Assembly (NCBI GenBank): GCA_029339505.1
Contig: JAQISU010000115.1
Location: forward strand, 2,753,001 to 2,817,000
Direction: 5' to 3'
Source: Unio delphinus
Lineage: Eukaryota > Mollusca > Bivalvia > Unionida > Unionidae
DNA: 64,000 bases
Under the pieces are notes generated by a model. That model saw only the letters and a program-made list of their open reading frames with translations. It was not told where the DNA came from and did not search any database. Made by a program: the position numbers and the translations under genes. Positions 22,602 to 38,001 of this stretch are shown one piece after another; within the stretch, counting starts at the first letter, position 1, and each line of letters begins with the position of its first letter.

Positions 22602-25600
22602 AAGATCTGTAAAATCAGTAACAAGTTTGTTAACATTTCACACAGTTAATGACAGTTAAATTGTAAAGAAGACCGTAAGATCTGTAAAGTCAATAACAGG
22701 TTTGTTAACATTTGACACAGTTAATGACAGATAAATTGTAAAGAAGACCGTAAGATCTGTAAAGTCAATAACAGACTGGTTAACATTTGACACAGTTAAT
22801 GACAGTTAAATTGTAAAGAAGACCGTAAGATCTGTAAATTCAATAACAGATTTGTTAACATTTCACACAGTTAATGACAGATAAATTGTAAAGAAGACCG
22901 TATGATCTGTAAATTCAATAACAGATTTGTTAACATTTCACATAGTTAATGACAGTTAAATTGTAAAGAAGACCGTAAGATCTGTAAAGTCAATAACAGA
23001 TTTGTTAACATTTCACACAGTTGATGACAGTTAAATTGTAAAGAAAACCGTAAGATCTGTAAAGTCAATAACAGATTTGTTAACATTTCACACAGTTAAT
23101 GACAGTTAAATTGTAAAGAAGACCGTAAGATCTGTATAAGGTTTGTTAACATTTCACACAGTTAATCACAGTTAAATTGTAAAGAAGACCGTAAGATCTG
23201 TATAAGTCAATAACAGGTTTGCTAACATTGCACACAGTTAATAACAGTTAAATTGTAAAGAAGATCCTAAGATCTGTAAAGTCAATAACAGATTTGTTAA
23301 CATTTCACACAGTTAATGACAGTTAAATTGTAAAGAAGATCGTAAGATCTGTAAAGTCAATAACAAAATTTTTAACATTTCACTCAGTTAATGACACAGT
23401 TAAATTGTAAAGAAGACCGTAAGATCTGTAAAGTCAATAACAGATTGGTTAACATTTCACACAGTTAATGACAGTTAAATTGTAAAGAAGACCGTATGAT
23501 CTGTAAATTCAATAACAGATTTGTTAACATTTCAAACAGTTAATGACAGTTAAATTGTAAAGAAAACCGTAAAAGCTGTAAAGTTAATAGCAGATTTGTT
23601 AACATTTCACACAGTTAATGACAGTTAAATTGTAAAGAAGACCGTAAGATCTGTATAAGTCAATAACAGATTGGTTAACATTTCACACAGTTAATGACAG
23701 TTAAATTGTAAAGAAGACCGCAAGATATGTAAAGTCAATAACAGATTTGTTAACATTTCACACAGTTACTGACAGTTAAATTGTAAAGAAGACCGTAAGA
23801 TCTGTAAAGTCAATAACAGATTTGCTAACATTTCACACAGTTAATGACAGTTAAATTGTAAAGAAGACCGTAAGATCTGTATAAGTCAATAACAGGTTTG
23901 TTAACATTTCACACAGTTAATGACAGTTAAATTGTAAAGAAGACCGTAAGATCTGTATAAGTCAATAACAAGTTTGTTAACATTTCACACAGTTAATGAC
24001 AGTTAAATTGTAAAGAAGATCGCTAGATCTGTAAAGACAATAACAGATTTGTTAACATTTCACACAGTTAATGACAGTTAAATTGTAAAGAAGATCGTAA
24101 GATCTGTCTAAGTGAATAACAAGTTTGTTAACATTTCACACAGTTAATGACAGTTAAATTGTAAAGAAGACCGTAAGATCTGTAAAGTCAATAACAGATT
24201 TGTTAACAGTTCACACAGTGAATGACATTTAAATTGTAAAGAACACCGTAAGATCTGTATAAGTCAATAACAGGTTTGTTAACATTTCACACAGTTAATG
24301 ACAGTTAAATTATAAAGAAGACCGTAAGATCTGTATAAGTCAATAACAGGTTTGTTAACATTTCACACAGTTAATGACAGTTAAATTGTAAAAAAGATCG
24401 TAAGATCTGTAAAGTCAATAACAGATTTGTTAACATTTCAAAAAGTTAATGACAGTTAAATTGTAAAGAAGACTGTAAGATCTGTAAAGTCAATATCAAG
24501 TTTGTTAACATTTCACACAGTTAATGACAGTTAAATTGTAAAGAAGCTCGTAGGATTAGTAAAGTCAATAACAAGTTTGTTAACATTTCACTCAGTTAAT
24601 GACACAGTTAAATTGTAAAGAAGACTGTAAGATCTGTAAAGTCAATCACAAGTTTGTTAACATTTCACACAGTTAATGACAGTTAAATTGTAAAGAAGAC
24701 CGTAAGATCTGTAAAGTCATTAACAGATTTGTTAACATTTCACACAGTTAATGACAGTTAAATTGTAAAGAAGACCGTAAGATCTGTAAAGCCAATAAAA
24801 GATTTGTTAACATTTCACACATTTAATGACAGTTAAATTGTAAAGAAGACCGTATGATCTGTAAAGTCAATAACAGATTTGTTAACATTTCACACAGTTA
24901 ATGACAGTTAAATTGTAAAAACGACCGTAAGATCTGTAAAGTCAATAACAAATTTGTTAACATTTCACACAGTTAATGACAGTTAAATTGTAAAGAAGAC
25001 CGTAAGATCTGTAAAGTCAATAACAGATTTGTTAACATTTCACACAGTTAATGACAGTCAAATTGTAAAGAAGACTGTAAGATCTGTATAAGTCAATAAC
25101 AGGTTTGTTAACATTTCAAAAAGTTAATGACAGTTAAATTGTAAAGAAGACCGTAAGATCTGTATAAGTCAATAACAGGTTTGTTAACATTTCACACAGT
25201 TAATGACAGTTAAATTGTAAAGAAGATCGTAAGATCTGTAAAGTCAATAACAGATTTGTTAACATTTCACACAGTTAATGACAGTTAAATTGTAAAGAAG
25301 ACCGTATGATTTGTAAATTCAATAACAGATTTGTTAACATTTGAGACAGTTAATGACAGTTAAATTGTAAAGAAGACCGTAAGATCTGTAAAGTCAATAA
25401 CAGATTTGTTAACATTTCACACAGTTAATGACAGTTAAATTGTAAAGAAGACCATAAGATCTGTAAAATCAATAACATATTTGTTAACATTTCACACAGT
25501 TAATGACAGTTAAATTGTAAAGAAGACCGTAAGATCTGTAAAGTAAATAACAGATTTGCTAACATTTCACACAGTTAATGACAGTTAAATTGTAAAGAAG

Positions 25601-28600
25601 ACCGTAAGATCTGTATAAGTCAATAACAGGTTTGTTAACATTTCACACAGTTAATGACAGTTAATTGTAAAGAAGATCGTAAGATCTGTAAAGTCTATAA
25701 CAGATTTCTTAACATTTCACACAGTTAATGACAGTTACATTGTAAAGAAGATCGTAAGATCTGTAAAGTCAATAACAAATTTGTTAACATTTCACTCAAG
25801 TAATGACACAGTTAAATTGTAAAGAAGACCGTAAGATCTGTCTAAGTGAATAACAAGTTTGTTAACATTTCACACAGTTAATGACAGTTAAATTGTAAAG
25901 AAGACCGTAAGATCTGTAAAGTCAATAACAGATTTGTTAACAGTTCACACAGTCAATGACAGTTAAATTGTAAAGAAGACCGTAAGATCTGTATAAGTCA
26001 ATAACAGGTTTGTTAACATTTCACTCAGTTAATGACACAGTTAAATTGTAAAGAAGACCGTAAGATCTGTATAAGTCAATAACAGGTTTGTTAACATTTC
26101 ACACAGTTAATGACAGTTAAATTGTAAAGAAGATAGTAAGATCTGTAAAGTCAATAACAGATTTGTTAACATTTCACACAGTTAATGACAGTTAAACTGT
26201 AAAGAAGACCGTATGATCTGTAAAGTCAAATATAGATTTGTTAACATTTCAAACAGTTAATGACAGTTAAATTGTAAAGAAGACTGTAAGATCTGTAAAT
26301 TCAATATCAAGTTTGTTAATATTTCACACAGTTAATGACAGTTAAAGTACAAAGAAGTTCGTAGGATTAGTAAAGTCAATAACAAGTTTGTTAACATTTC
26401 ACTCAGTTAATGACACAGTTAAATTGTAAAGAAGACCGTAAGATCTGTAAAGTCAATAACAGATTTGTTAACATTTCACACAGTTGATGACAGTTAAATT
26501 GTAAAGAAAACCGTAAGATCTGTAAAGTCAATAACAGATTTGTTAACATTTCACACAGTTAATGACAGTTAAATTGTAAAGAAGACCGTAAGATCTGTAT
26601 AAGGTTTGTTAACATTTCACACAGTTAATCACAGTTAAATTGTAAAGAAGACCGTAAGATCTGTATAAGTCAATAACAGGTTTGCTAACATTGCACACAG
26701 TTAATAACAGTTAAATTGTAAAGAAGATCCTAAGATTTGTAAAGTCAATAACAGATTTATTAACATTTCACACAGTTAATGACAGTTAAATTGTAAAGAA
26801 GATCGTAAGATCTGTAAAGTCAATAACAAAATTTTTAACATTTCACTCAGTTAATGACACAGTTAAATTGTAAAGAAGACCGTAAGATCTGTAAAGTCAA
26901 TAACAGATTGGTTAACATTTCACACAGTTAATGACAGTTAAATTGTAAAGAAGACCGTATGATCTGTAAATTCAATAACAGATTTGTTAACATTTCAAAC
27001 AGTTAATGACAGTTAAATTGTAAAGAAAACCGTAAAAGCTGTAAAGTTAATAGCAGATTTGTTAACATTTCACACAGTTAATGACAGTTAAATTGTAAAG
27101 AAGACCGTAAGATCTGTATAAGTCAATAACAGATTGGTTAACATTTCACACAGTTAATGACAGTTAAATTGTAAAGAAGACCGCAAGATATGTAAAGTCA
27201 ATAACAGATTTGTTAACATTTCACACAGTTACTGACAGTTAAATTGTAAAGAAGACCGTAAGATCTGTAAAGTCAATAACAGATTTGCTAACATTTCACA
27301 CAGTTAATGACAGTTAAATTGTAAAGAAGACCGTAAGATCTGTATAAGTCAATAACAGGTTTGTTAACATTTCACACAGTTAATGACAGTTAAATTGTAA
27401 AGAAGACCGTAAGATCTGTATAAGTCAATAACAAGTTTGTTAACATTTCACACAGTTAATGACAGTTAAATTGTAAAGAAGATCGCTAGATCTGTAAAGA
27501 CAATAACAGATTTGTTAACATTTCACACAGTTAATGACAGTTAAATTGTAAAGAAGATCGTAAGATCTGTCTAAGTGAATAACAAGTTTGTTAACATTTC
27601 ACACAGTCAATGACAGTTAAATTGTAAAGAAGACCGTAAGATCTGTAAAGTCAATAACAGATTTGTTAACAGTTCACACAGTGAATGACATTTAAATTGC
27701 AAAGAACACCGTAAGATCTGTATAAGTCAATAACAGGTTTGTTAACATTTCACACAGTTAATGACAGTTAAATTATAAAGAAGACCGTAAGATCTGTATA
27801 AGTCAATAACAGGTTTTTTAACATTTCACACAGTTAATGACAGTTAAATTGTAAAAAAGATCGTAAGATCTGTAAAGTCAATAACAGATTTGTTAACATT
27901 TCAAAAAGTTAATGACAGTTAAATTGTAAAGAAGACTGTAAGATCTGTAAAGTCAATATCAAGTTTGTTAACATTTCACACAGTTAATGACAGTTAAATT
28001 GTAAAGAAGCTCGTAGGATTAGTAAAGTCAATAACAAGTTTGTTAACATTTCACTCAGTTAATGACACAGTTAAATTGTAAAGAAGACCGTAAGATCTGT
28101 AAAGTCAATATCAAGTTTGTTAACATTTCACACAGTTAATGACAGTTAAATTGTAAAGAAGACCGTAAGATCTGTAAAGTCATTAACAGATTTGTTAACA
28201 TTTCACACAGTTAATGACAGTTAAATTGTAAAGAAGACCGTAAGATCTGTAAAGCCAATAAAAGATTTGTTAACATTTCACACATTTAATGACAGTTAAA
28301 TTGTAAAGAAGACCGTATGATCTGTAAAGTCAATAACAGATTTGTTAACATTTCACACAGTTAATGACAGTTAAATTGTAAAAACGACCGTAAGATCTGT
28401 AAAGTCAATAACAAATTTGTTAACATTTCACACAGTTAATGACAGTTAAATTGTAAAGAAGACCGTAAGATCTGTAAAGTCAATAACAGATTTGTTAACA
28501 TTTCACACAGTTAATGACAGTCAAATTGTAAAGAAGACTGTAAGATCTGTATAAGTCAATAACAGGTTTGTTAACATTTCAAAAAGTTAATGACAGTTAA

Positions 28601-31600
28601 ATTGCAAAGAAGACCGTAAGATCTGTATAAGTCAATAACAGGTTTGTTAACATTTCACACAGTTAATGACAGTTAAATTGTAAAGAAGATCGTAAGATCT
28701 GTAAAGTCAATAACAGATTTGTTAACATTTCACACAGTTAATGACAGTTAAATTGTAAAGAAGACCGTATGATTTGTAAATTCAATAACAGATTTGTTAA
28801 CATTTGAGACAGTTAATGACAGTTAAATTGTAAAGAAGACCGTAAGATCTGTAAAGTCAATAACAGATTTGTTAACATTTCACACAGTTGATGACAGTTA
28901 AATTGTAAAGAAAACCGTAAGATCTGTAAAGTCAATAACAGATTTGTTAACATTTCACACAGTTAATGACAGTTAAATTGTAAAGAAGACCGTAAGATCT
29001 GTATAAGGTTTGTTAACATTTCACACAGTTAATGACAGTTAAATTGTAAAGAAGACCGTAAGATCTGTATAAGTCAATAACAGGTTTGCTAACATTGCAC
29101 ACAGTTAATAACAGTTAAATTGTAAAGAAGATCCTAAGATCTGTAAAGTCAATAACAGATTTGTTAACATTTCACACAGTTAATGACAGTTAAATTGTAA
29201 AGAAGATCGTAAGATCTGTAAAGTCAATAACAAAATTTTTAACATTTCACTCAGTTAATGACACAGTTAAATTGTAAAGAAGACCGTAAGATCTGTAAAG
29301 TCAATAACAGATTGGTTAACATTTCACACAGTTAATGACATTTAAATTGTAAAGAAGACCGTATGATCTGTAAATTCAATAACAGATTTGTTAACATTTC
29401 AAACGGTTAATGACAGTTAAATTGTAAAGAAAACCGTAAAAGCTGTAAAGTTAATAGCAGATTTGTTAACATTTCACACAGTTAATGACAGTTAAATTGT
29501 AAAGAAGACCGTAAGATCTGTATAAGTCAATAACAGATTGGTTAACATTTCACACAGTTAATGACAGTTAAATTGTAAAGAAGACCGCAAGATATGTAAA
29601 GTCAATAACAGATTTGTTAACATTTCACACAGTTACTGACAGTTAAATTGTAAAGAAGACCGTAAGATCTGTAAAGTCAATAACAGATTTGCTAACATTT
29701 CACACAGTTAATGACAGTTAAATTGTAAAGAAGACCGTAAGATCTGTATAAGTCAATAACAGGTTTGTTAACATTTCACACAGTTAATGACAGTTAAATT
29801 GTAAAGAAGACCGTAAGATCTGTATAAGTCAATAACAAGTTTGTTAACATTTCACACAGTTAATGACAGTTAAATTGTAAAGAAGATCGCTAGATCTGTA
29901 AAGACAATAACAGAATTGTTAACATTTCACACAGTTAATGACAGTTAAATTGTAAAGAAGATCGTAAGATCTGTCTAAGTGAATAACAAGTTTGTTAACA
30001 TTTCACACAGTTAATGACAGTTAAATTGTAAAGAAAACCCTAAGATCTGTAAAGTCAATAACAGATTTGTTAACAGTTCACACAGTGAATGACATTTAAA
30101 TTGTAAAGAAGACCGTAAGATCTGTATAAGTCAATAACAGGTTTGTTAACATTTCACACAGTTAATGACAGTTAAATTATAAAGAAGACCGTAAGATCTG
30201 TATAAGTCAATAACAGGTTTGTTAACATTTCACACAGTTAATGACAGTTAAATTGTAAAAAAGATCGTAAGATCTGTAAAGTCAATAACAGATTTGTTAA
30301 CATTTCAAAAAGTTAATGACAGTTAAATTGTAAAGAAGACTGTAAGATCTGTAAAGTCAATATCAAGTTTGTTAACATTTCACACAGTTAATGACAGTTA
30401 AATTGTAAAGAAGCTCGTAGGATTAGTAAAGTCAATAACAAGTTTGTTAACATTTCACTCAGTTAATGACACAGTTAAATTGTAAAGAAGACCGTAAGAT
30501 CTGTAAAGTCAATCACAAGTTTGTTAACATTTCACACAGTTAATGACAGTTAAATTGTAAAGAAGACCGTAAGATCTGTAAAGTCATTAACAGATTTGTT
30601 AACATTTCACACAGTTAATGACAGTTAAATTGTAAAGAAGACCGTAAGATCTGTAAAGCCAATAAAAGATTTGTTAACATTTCACACATTTAATGACAGT
30701 TAAATTGTAAAGAAGACCGTATGATCTCTAAAGTCAATAACAGATTTGTTAACATTTCACACAGTTAATGACAGTTAAATTGTAAAAACGACCGTAAGAT
30801 CTGTAAAGTCAATAACAAATTTGTTAACATTTCACACAGTTAATGACAGTTAAATTGTAAAGAAGACCGTAAGATCTGTAAAGTCAATAACAGATTTGTT
30901 AACATTTCACACAGTTAATGACAGTCAAATTGTAAAGAAGACTGTAAGATCTGTATAAGTCAATAACAGGTTTGTTAACATTTCAAAAAGTTAATGACAG
31001 TTAAATTGTAAAGAAGACCGTAAGATCTGTATAAGTCAATAACAGGTTTGTTAACATTTCACACAGTTAATGACAGTTAAATTGTAAAGAAGATCGTAAG
31101 ATCTGTAAAGTCAATAACAGATTTGTTAACATTTCACACAGTTAATGACAGTTAAATTGTAAAGAAGACCGTATGATTTGTAAATTCAATAACAGATTTG
31201 TTAACATTTGAGACAGTTAATGACAGTTAAATTGTAAAGAAGACCGTAAGATCTGTAAAGTCAATAACAGATTTGTTAACATTTCACACAGTTAATGACA
31301 GTTAAATTGTAAAGAAGACCGTAAGATCTGTAAAATCAATAACATATTTGTTAACATTTCACACTGTTAATGACAGTTAAATTGTAAAGAAGACCGTAAG
31401 ATCTGTAAAGTAAATAACAGATTTGCTAACATTTCACACAGTTAATGACAGTTAAATTGTAAAGAAGACCGTAAGATCTGTATAAATCAATAACAGGTTT
31501 GTTAACATTTCACACATATAATGACAGTTAATTGTAAAGAAGATCGTAAGATCTGTAAAGTCTATAACAGATTTGTTAACATTTCACACAGTTAATGACA

Positions 31601-34600
31601 GTTACATTGTAAAGAAGATCGTAAGATCTGTAAAGTCAATAACAAATTTGTTAACATTTCACTCAAGTAATGACACAGTTAAATTGTAAAGAAGACCGTA
31701 AGATCTGTCTAAGTGAATAACAAGTTTGTTAACATTTCACACAGTTAATGACATTTAAATTGTAAAGAAGACCGTAAGATCTGTAAAGTCAATAACAGAT
31801 TTGTTAACAGTTCACACAGTTAATGACAGTTAAATTGTAAAGAAGACCTTAAGATCTGTATAAGTCAATAACAGGTTTGTTAACATTTCACTCAGTTAAT
31901 GACACAGTTAAATTGTAAAGAAGACCGTAAGATCTGTACAAGTCAATAACAGGTTTGTTAACATTTCACACAGTTAATGACAGTTAAATTGTAAAGAAGA
32001 TAGTAAGATCTGTAAAGTCAATAACAGATTTGTTAACATTTCACACAGTTAATGACAGTTAAACTGTCAAGAAGACCGTATGATCTGTAAAGTCAAATAT
32101 AGATTTGTTAACATTTCAAACAGTTAATGACAGTTAAATTGTAAAGAAGACTGTATGATCTGTAAATTCAATATCAAGTTTGTTAATATTTCACACAGTT
32201 AATGACAGTTAAAGTGTAAAGAAGTTCGTAGGATTAGTAAAGTCAATAACAAGTTTGTTAACATTTCACTCAGTTAATGACACAGTTAAATTGTAAAGAA
32301 GACCGTAAGATCTGTAAAGTCAATAACAAGTTTGTTAACATTTCACACAGTTAATGTCAGTTAAATTGTAAAGAAAACCGTATGATTTGTAAATTCAATA
32401 ACAGATTTGTTAACATTTCACACAGTTAATGACAGTTAAATTGTAAAGAAGACCGTAAGATCTGTAAAGCCAATAAAAGATTTGTTAACATCTCACACAT
32501 TTTATGACAGTTAAATTGTAAAGAAGACCGTAAGATCTGTAAAGTCAATAACAGATTTTTTAACATTTCACACAGTTAATGACAGTTAAATTGTAAAGAA
32601 GACCGTAAGATCTGTAAAGTCAATAACAGATTGGTTAACATTTCACACAGTTAATGACAGTTAAATTGTAAAGAAGACCGTATGATTTGTAAATTCAATA
32701 ACAGATTTGTTAACATTTCACAAAGTTAATGACAGTTAAATTGTAAAGAAGACCGTAAGATATGTAAAGTCAACAACAGATTTCTTAATATTTCACACAG
32801 TTAATGACAGTTAAATTGTAAAGAAGACCGTAAGATCGGTATAAGTCAATAACAGGTTTGTTAATATTTCACACACTTAATGACAGTTAAGTTGTAAAGA
32901 AGATCGTAAGATCTGTAAGGTCAATTACAGGTTTGTTAACATTTCAAAAAGTTAATGACAGTTAAATTGTAAAGAAGACCGTAAGATCTGTATAAGTAAA
33001 TAACAGGTTAGTTATCATTTTACACAGTTAATGACAGTTAAATTGTAAAGAAGATCGTAAGATCTGTAAAGTCAATAACAGAATTGTTAACATTTCACAC
33101 AGTTAATGACAGTTAAATTGTAAAGAAGACCGTATGATTTGTAAATTCAATCACAGATTTGTTAACATTTCACACAGTTAATGACAGTTAAATTGTAAAG
33201 AAGACCTTAAGATCTGTAAAGTCAATAACATATTTGTTAACATTTCACACAGTTAATGACAGTTAAATTGTCAAGAAGACCGTAAGATCTGTAAAGTCAA
33301 TAACAGATTTGTTAACATTTCACACAGTTAATGACAGTTAAATTGTAAAGAAGATCGTAAGATCTGTAAAGTCAATAACAGATTTGTTAACATTTCACAC
33401 AGTTAATGACAGTTAAATTGTAAAGAAGACCGTAAGATCTGTATAAGTCAATAACAGGTTTGTTAACATTTCAGAAAGTTAATGACAGTTAAATTGTAAA
33501 GAAGACCGTAAGATCTGTATAAGTCAATAACAGGTTTGTTAACATTTCACACAGTTAGAGACAGTTAAATTGTAAAGAAGATCGTAAGATCTGTAAAGTC
33601 AATAACAGATTTGTTAACATTTCACACAGTTAATGACAGTTAAATTGTAAAAAAGATCGTAAGATCTGTAAAGTCAATAACAAATTTGTTAACGTTTCAC
33701 TCAGTTAATGACACAGTTAAATTGTAAAGAAAACCCTAAGATCTGTAAAGTCAATAACAAGTTTGTTAATATTTCACACAGTTAATGAAAGTTAAATTGT
33801 AAAGAAGACCGTAAGATCTGTAAAGTCAATAACAATTTTGTTAACATTTCACACAGTTAATGACAGTTAAATTGTAAAGAAGACCGTAAGATTTGTCTAA
33901 GTGAATAACAAGTTTGTTAATATTTCACACAGTTAATGACATTAATATTTTAAAGAAGATCGTAAGATCTGTAAAGTCAATAACAGGTTTGTTAACATTT
34001 CACACAGTTAATGACAGTTAAATTGTAAAGAAGATCGTAAGATCTGTCTAAGTCAATAACAAGTTTGTTAACATTTCACACAGTTAATGACAGTTAAATT
34101 GAAAAGAAGACGGTAAGATCTGTAAAGTCAATAACAGATTTGTTAACATTTCAAAAAGTTAATGACAGTTAAATTGTAAAGAAGACTGTAAGATCTGTAA
34201 AGTCAATATCAAGTTTGTTAACATTTCACACAGTTAATGACAGTTAAATTATAAAGAAGATCGTAAGATCTGTAAAGTCAGTAACAGATTTGTTAACATT
34301 TCACACAGTTAATGACAGTTAAATTGTAAATAAGATCGTAAGATCTGTAAAGTCAATAACAGGTTTGTTAACATTTCAGACAGTTAATGACAGTTAAATT
34401 GAAAAGAAGACCGTAAGATCTGTAAAGTCAATAACAGATTTGTTAACATTTCAAAAAGTTAATGACAGTTAAATTGTAAAGAAGACTATAAGATCTGTAA
34501 AGTCAATAACAAGTTTATTAACATTTCACTCAGTTAATGACACATTTAAATTGTAAAGAAGACCGTAAGATCTGTAAAGTCAATAACAAGTTTGTTAACA

Positions 34601-37600
34601 TTTCACACAGTTAATGACTGTGAAATTGTAAATAAGATCGTAAGATCTGTAAAATCAATAACAGGTTTGTTAACATTTCAGACAGTTAATGACAGTTAAA
34701 TTGTAAAGAAGATCGTAAGATCTGTCTAAGTCAATAATAAGTTTGTTAACATTTCACACAGTTAATGACAGTTAAATTGTCAAGAAGACCGTAAGATCTG
34801 GAAAGTCAATAACAGATTTGTTAACATTTCACCCAGTAAATGACAGTTAAATTGTAAAGAAGACCGTAAGATCTGTAAAGTCAATAACAGATTTGTTAAC
34901 ATTTCACACAGTTAATGACAGTTAAATTGTAAAGAAGACCGTAAGATCTGTATAAGTCAATAACAGGTTTGTTAATATTTTACACAGTTAATTACAGTTA
35001 AATTGTAAAGAAGATCGTAAGATCTGTAAAGTCAATAACAGGTTTGTTAACATTTCGAAAAGTTAATGACAGTTAAATTGTAAAGAAGACCGTAAGATCT
35101 GTATAAGTCAATAACAGGTTTGTTAACATTTCACACAGTTAATGACAGTTAAATTGTAAAGAAGATCGTAAGATCTGTAAGACAATAACAGATTTGTTAA
35201 CATTTCACACAGTTAATGACAGTTAAATTGTAAAGAAGACCGTATGATTTGTAAATTCTATAATAGATTTGTTAACATTTCACACTGTTAATGACAGTTA
35301 AATTGTAAAAAAGACCTTAAGATCTGTAAAGTCAATAACATATTTGTTAACATTTCACACAGTTAATGACAGTTAAATTGTAAAGAATACCGTAAGATCT
35401 GTAAAGTCAATAACAGATTTGTTAACATTTCACACAGTTAATGACAGTTAAATTGTAAAGAAGATCGTGAGATCTGTAAAGTCAATAACAGATTTGTTAA
35501 CATTTCACACAGTTAATGACAGTTAAATTGTAAAGAACATCGTAAGATCTGTAAAGTCAATAACAAATTTGTTAACATTTCACTCAGTTAATGACACAGT
35601 TAAATTGTAAAGAAGACCGTAAGATCTGTAAAGTCAATAACAAGTTTTTTTTACATTTCACATAGTTAATGACAGTTATATTGTAAAGAAGGTCGTAAGA
35701 TCTGTATAAGTCAATAACAAGTTTGTTAACATTTCACACAGTTAATGACAGTTAAATTGTAAAGAAGATCGTGAGATCTGTAAAATCAATAACAGATTTG
35801 TTAACATTTCACACAGTTAATGACAGTTAAATTGTAAAGAACATCGTAAGATTTGTAAAGTCAATAACAAATTTGTTAACATTTCACTCAGTTAATGACA
35901 CAGTTAAATTGTAAAGAAGACCGTAAGATCTGTAAAGTCAATAACAAGTTTGTTTACATTTCACATAGTTAATGACAGTTATATTGTAAAGAAGATGGTA
36001 AGATCTGTATAAGTCAATAACATATTTGTTAACATTTCACACAGTTAATGACAGTTAAATTGTAAAGAAGACCGTAAGATCTGTAAAGTCAATAACAGAT
36101 TTGTTAACATTTCACACAGTTAATGACAGTTAAATTGTAAAGAAGACCGTAAGATCTGTATAAGTCAATAACAGGTTTGTTAACATTTCAAAAAGTTAAT
36201 GACAGTTAAATTGTAAAGAAGACCGTAAGATCTGTATAAGTCAATAACAGGTTTGTTAACATTTCACACAGTTAATGACAGTTAAATTGTAAAGAAGATC
36301 GTAAGATCTGTAAAGTCAATAACAGATTTGTTAACATTTCACACAGTTAATGACAGTTAAATTGTAAAGAAGACCGTATGATTTGTAAATTCAATAACAG
36401 ATTTGTTAACATTTCACACAGTTAATGACAGTTAAATTGTAAAGAAGACCGTAAGATCTGTAAAGTCAATAACAGATTTGTTAACATTTCACACAGTTAA
36501 TGACAGTTAAATTGTAAAGAAGACCGTAAGATCTGTAAAGTCAATAACAGATTTGTTAACATTTCACACAGTTAATGACAGTTAAATTGTAAAGAAGACC
36601 GTAAGATCTGTAAAGTCAATAACAGATTTGTTAACATTTCACACAGTTAATGACAGTTAAATTGTAAAGAAGACCGTAAGATCTGTATAAGTCAATAACA
36701 GGTTTGTTAACATTTCAAAAAGTTAATGACAGTTAAATTGTAAAGAAGACCGTAAGATCTGTATAAGTCAATAACAGGTTTGTTAACATTTCACACAGTT
36801 AATGACAGTTAAATTGTAAAGAAGATCGTAAGATCTGTAAAGTCAATAACAGATTTGTTAACATTTCACACAGTTAATGACAGTTAAATTGTAAAGAAGA
36901 TCGTAAGATCTGTAAAGTCAATAACAAATTTGTTAAAATTTCACACAGTTAATGACACAGTTAAATTGTAAAGAAGACCGTAAGATCTGTAAAGTCAATA
37001 ACAAGTTTGTTAACATTTCACACAGTTAATGACAGTTAAATTGTAAAGAAGACCGTAAGATCTGTAAAGTCAATAACAAGTTTGTTAACATTTCACACAG
37101 TTAATGACAGTTAAATTGTAAAGAAGACCGTAAGATCTGTCCAAGTGAATAACAAGTTTGTTAATATTTCACACAGTTAATGACAGTTATATTGTAAAGA
37201 AGATCGTAAGATCTGTAAAGTCAATAACATATTTGTTAACATTTCAAAAAGTTAATTACAGTTAAATTGTAAAGAAGACTGTAAGATCTGTAAAGTCAAT
37301 AACAGATTTGTTAACATTTCACACGGTTAATGACAGTTAAATTGTAAAGAAGACCGTAAGATCTGTAAAGTCAATAACAGATTTGTTAACATTTCACACA
37401 GTTAATGACAGTTAAATTGTAAAGAAGACCGTAAGATCTGTAAAGTCAATAACAGATTTGTTAACATTTCACACAGTTAATGACAGTTGAATTGTAAAGA
37501 AGACCTTAAGATCTGTAAAGTCAATAACAGGTTTGTTAATATTTCACACAGTTAATGACAGTTAAATTTTAAAGAAGACCGTAAGATCTGTAAAGTCAAT

Positions 37601-38001
37601 AACAGGTCTGTTAACATTTCACACAGTTAATGACAGTTAAATTGTAATGAAGACCGTAAGATCTGTAAAGTCAATAACAGATTTGTTAACATTTCACACA
37701 GTTAATGACAGTTAAATTGTAAAGAAGACCGTAAGATCTGTATAAGTCAATAACAGGTTTGTTAATATTTCACACAGTTAATGACAGTTAAATTGTAAAG
37801 AAGACCGTAAGATCTGTAAAGTCAATAGCAGGTCTGTTAACATTTCACACAGTTAATGACAGGTAAATTGTAAAGAAGACCGTAAGATCTGTATAAGTCA
37901 ATAACAAGTTTGTTAACATTTCACACAGTTAATGACACAGTTAAATTGTAAAGACCGTAAGATCTGTATAAGTCAATAACAGGTTTGTTAACATTTCACA
38001 A
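22572..38001. repeat. 15.4-kb satellite, 75-bp unit, about 205 copies
   Basis: Unit of 75 bp: gacagttaaattgtaaagaa, gaccgtaagatctgtaaagt, caataacagatttgttaaca, tttcacacagttaat. It lies wholly inside the last visible CDC50 intron and makes up ~80% of it. Common variants are tctgtataagtcaataacag and the insertion form aatgacacagttaaa. Long higher-order blocks are present (see next entry). There are no spacers and no coding content; A+T is ~70%. Confidence 0.97.
23021..32335. repeat. higher-order structure A-B-A-A-B in the 75-bp satellite
   Basis: Marker variants (for example ttgatgacag with aagaaaaccg, aaaagctgtaaagttaatag, gaagttcgtaggattagtaa) recur at fixed offsets. Block A (~2404 bp, 32 units) starts at 23021, 26484 and 28888. 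Block B (~1059 bp) follows the first and third A, at 25425 and 31292. Offsets 3463, 2404 and 5867 hold at several independent markers. Confidence 0.88.

Noticed and set aside
22572..38001. CRISPR-like array
   Set aside because: Units are contiguous 75-mers with no unique spacers, and the context is a eukaryotic intron.
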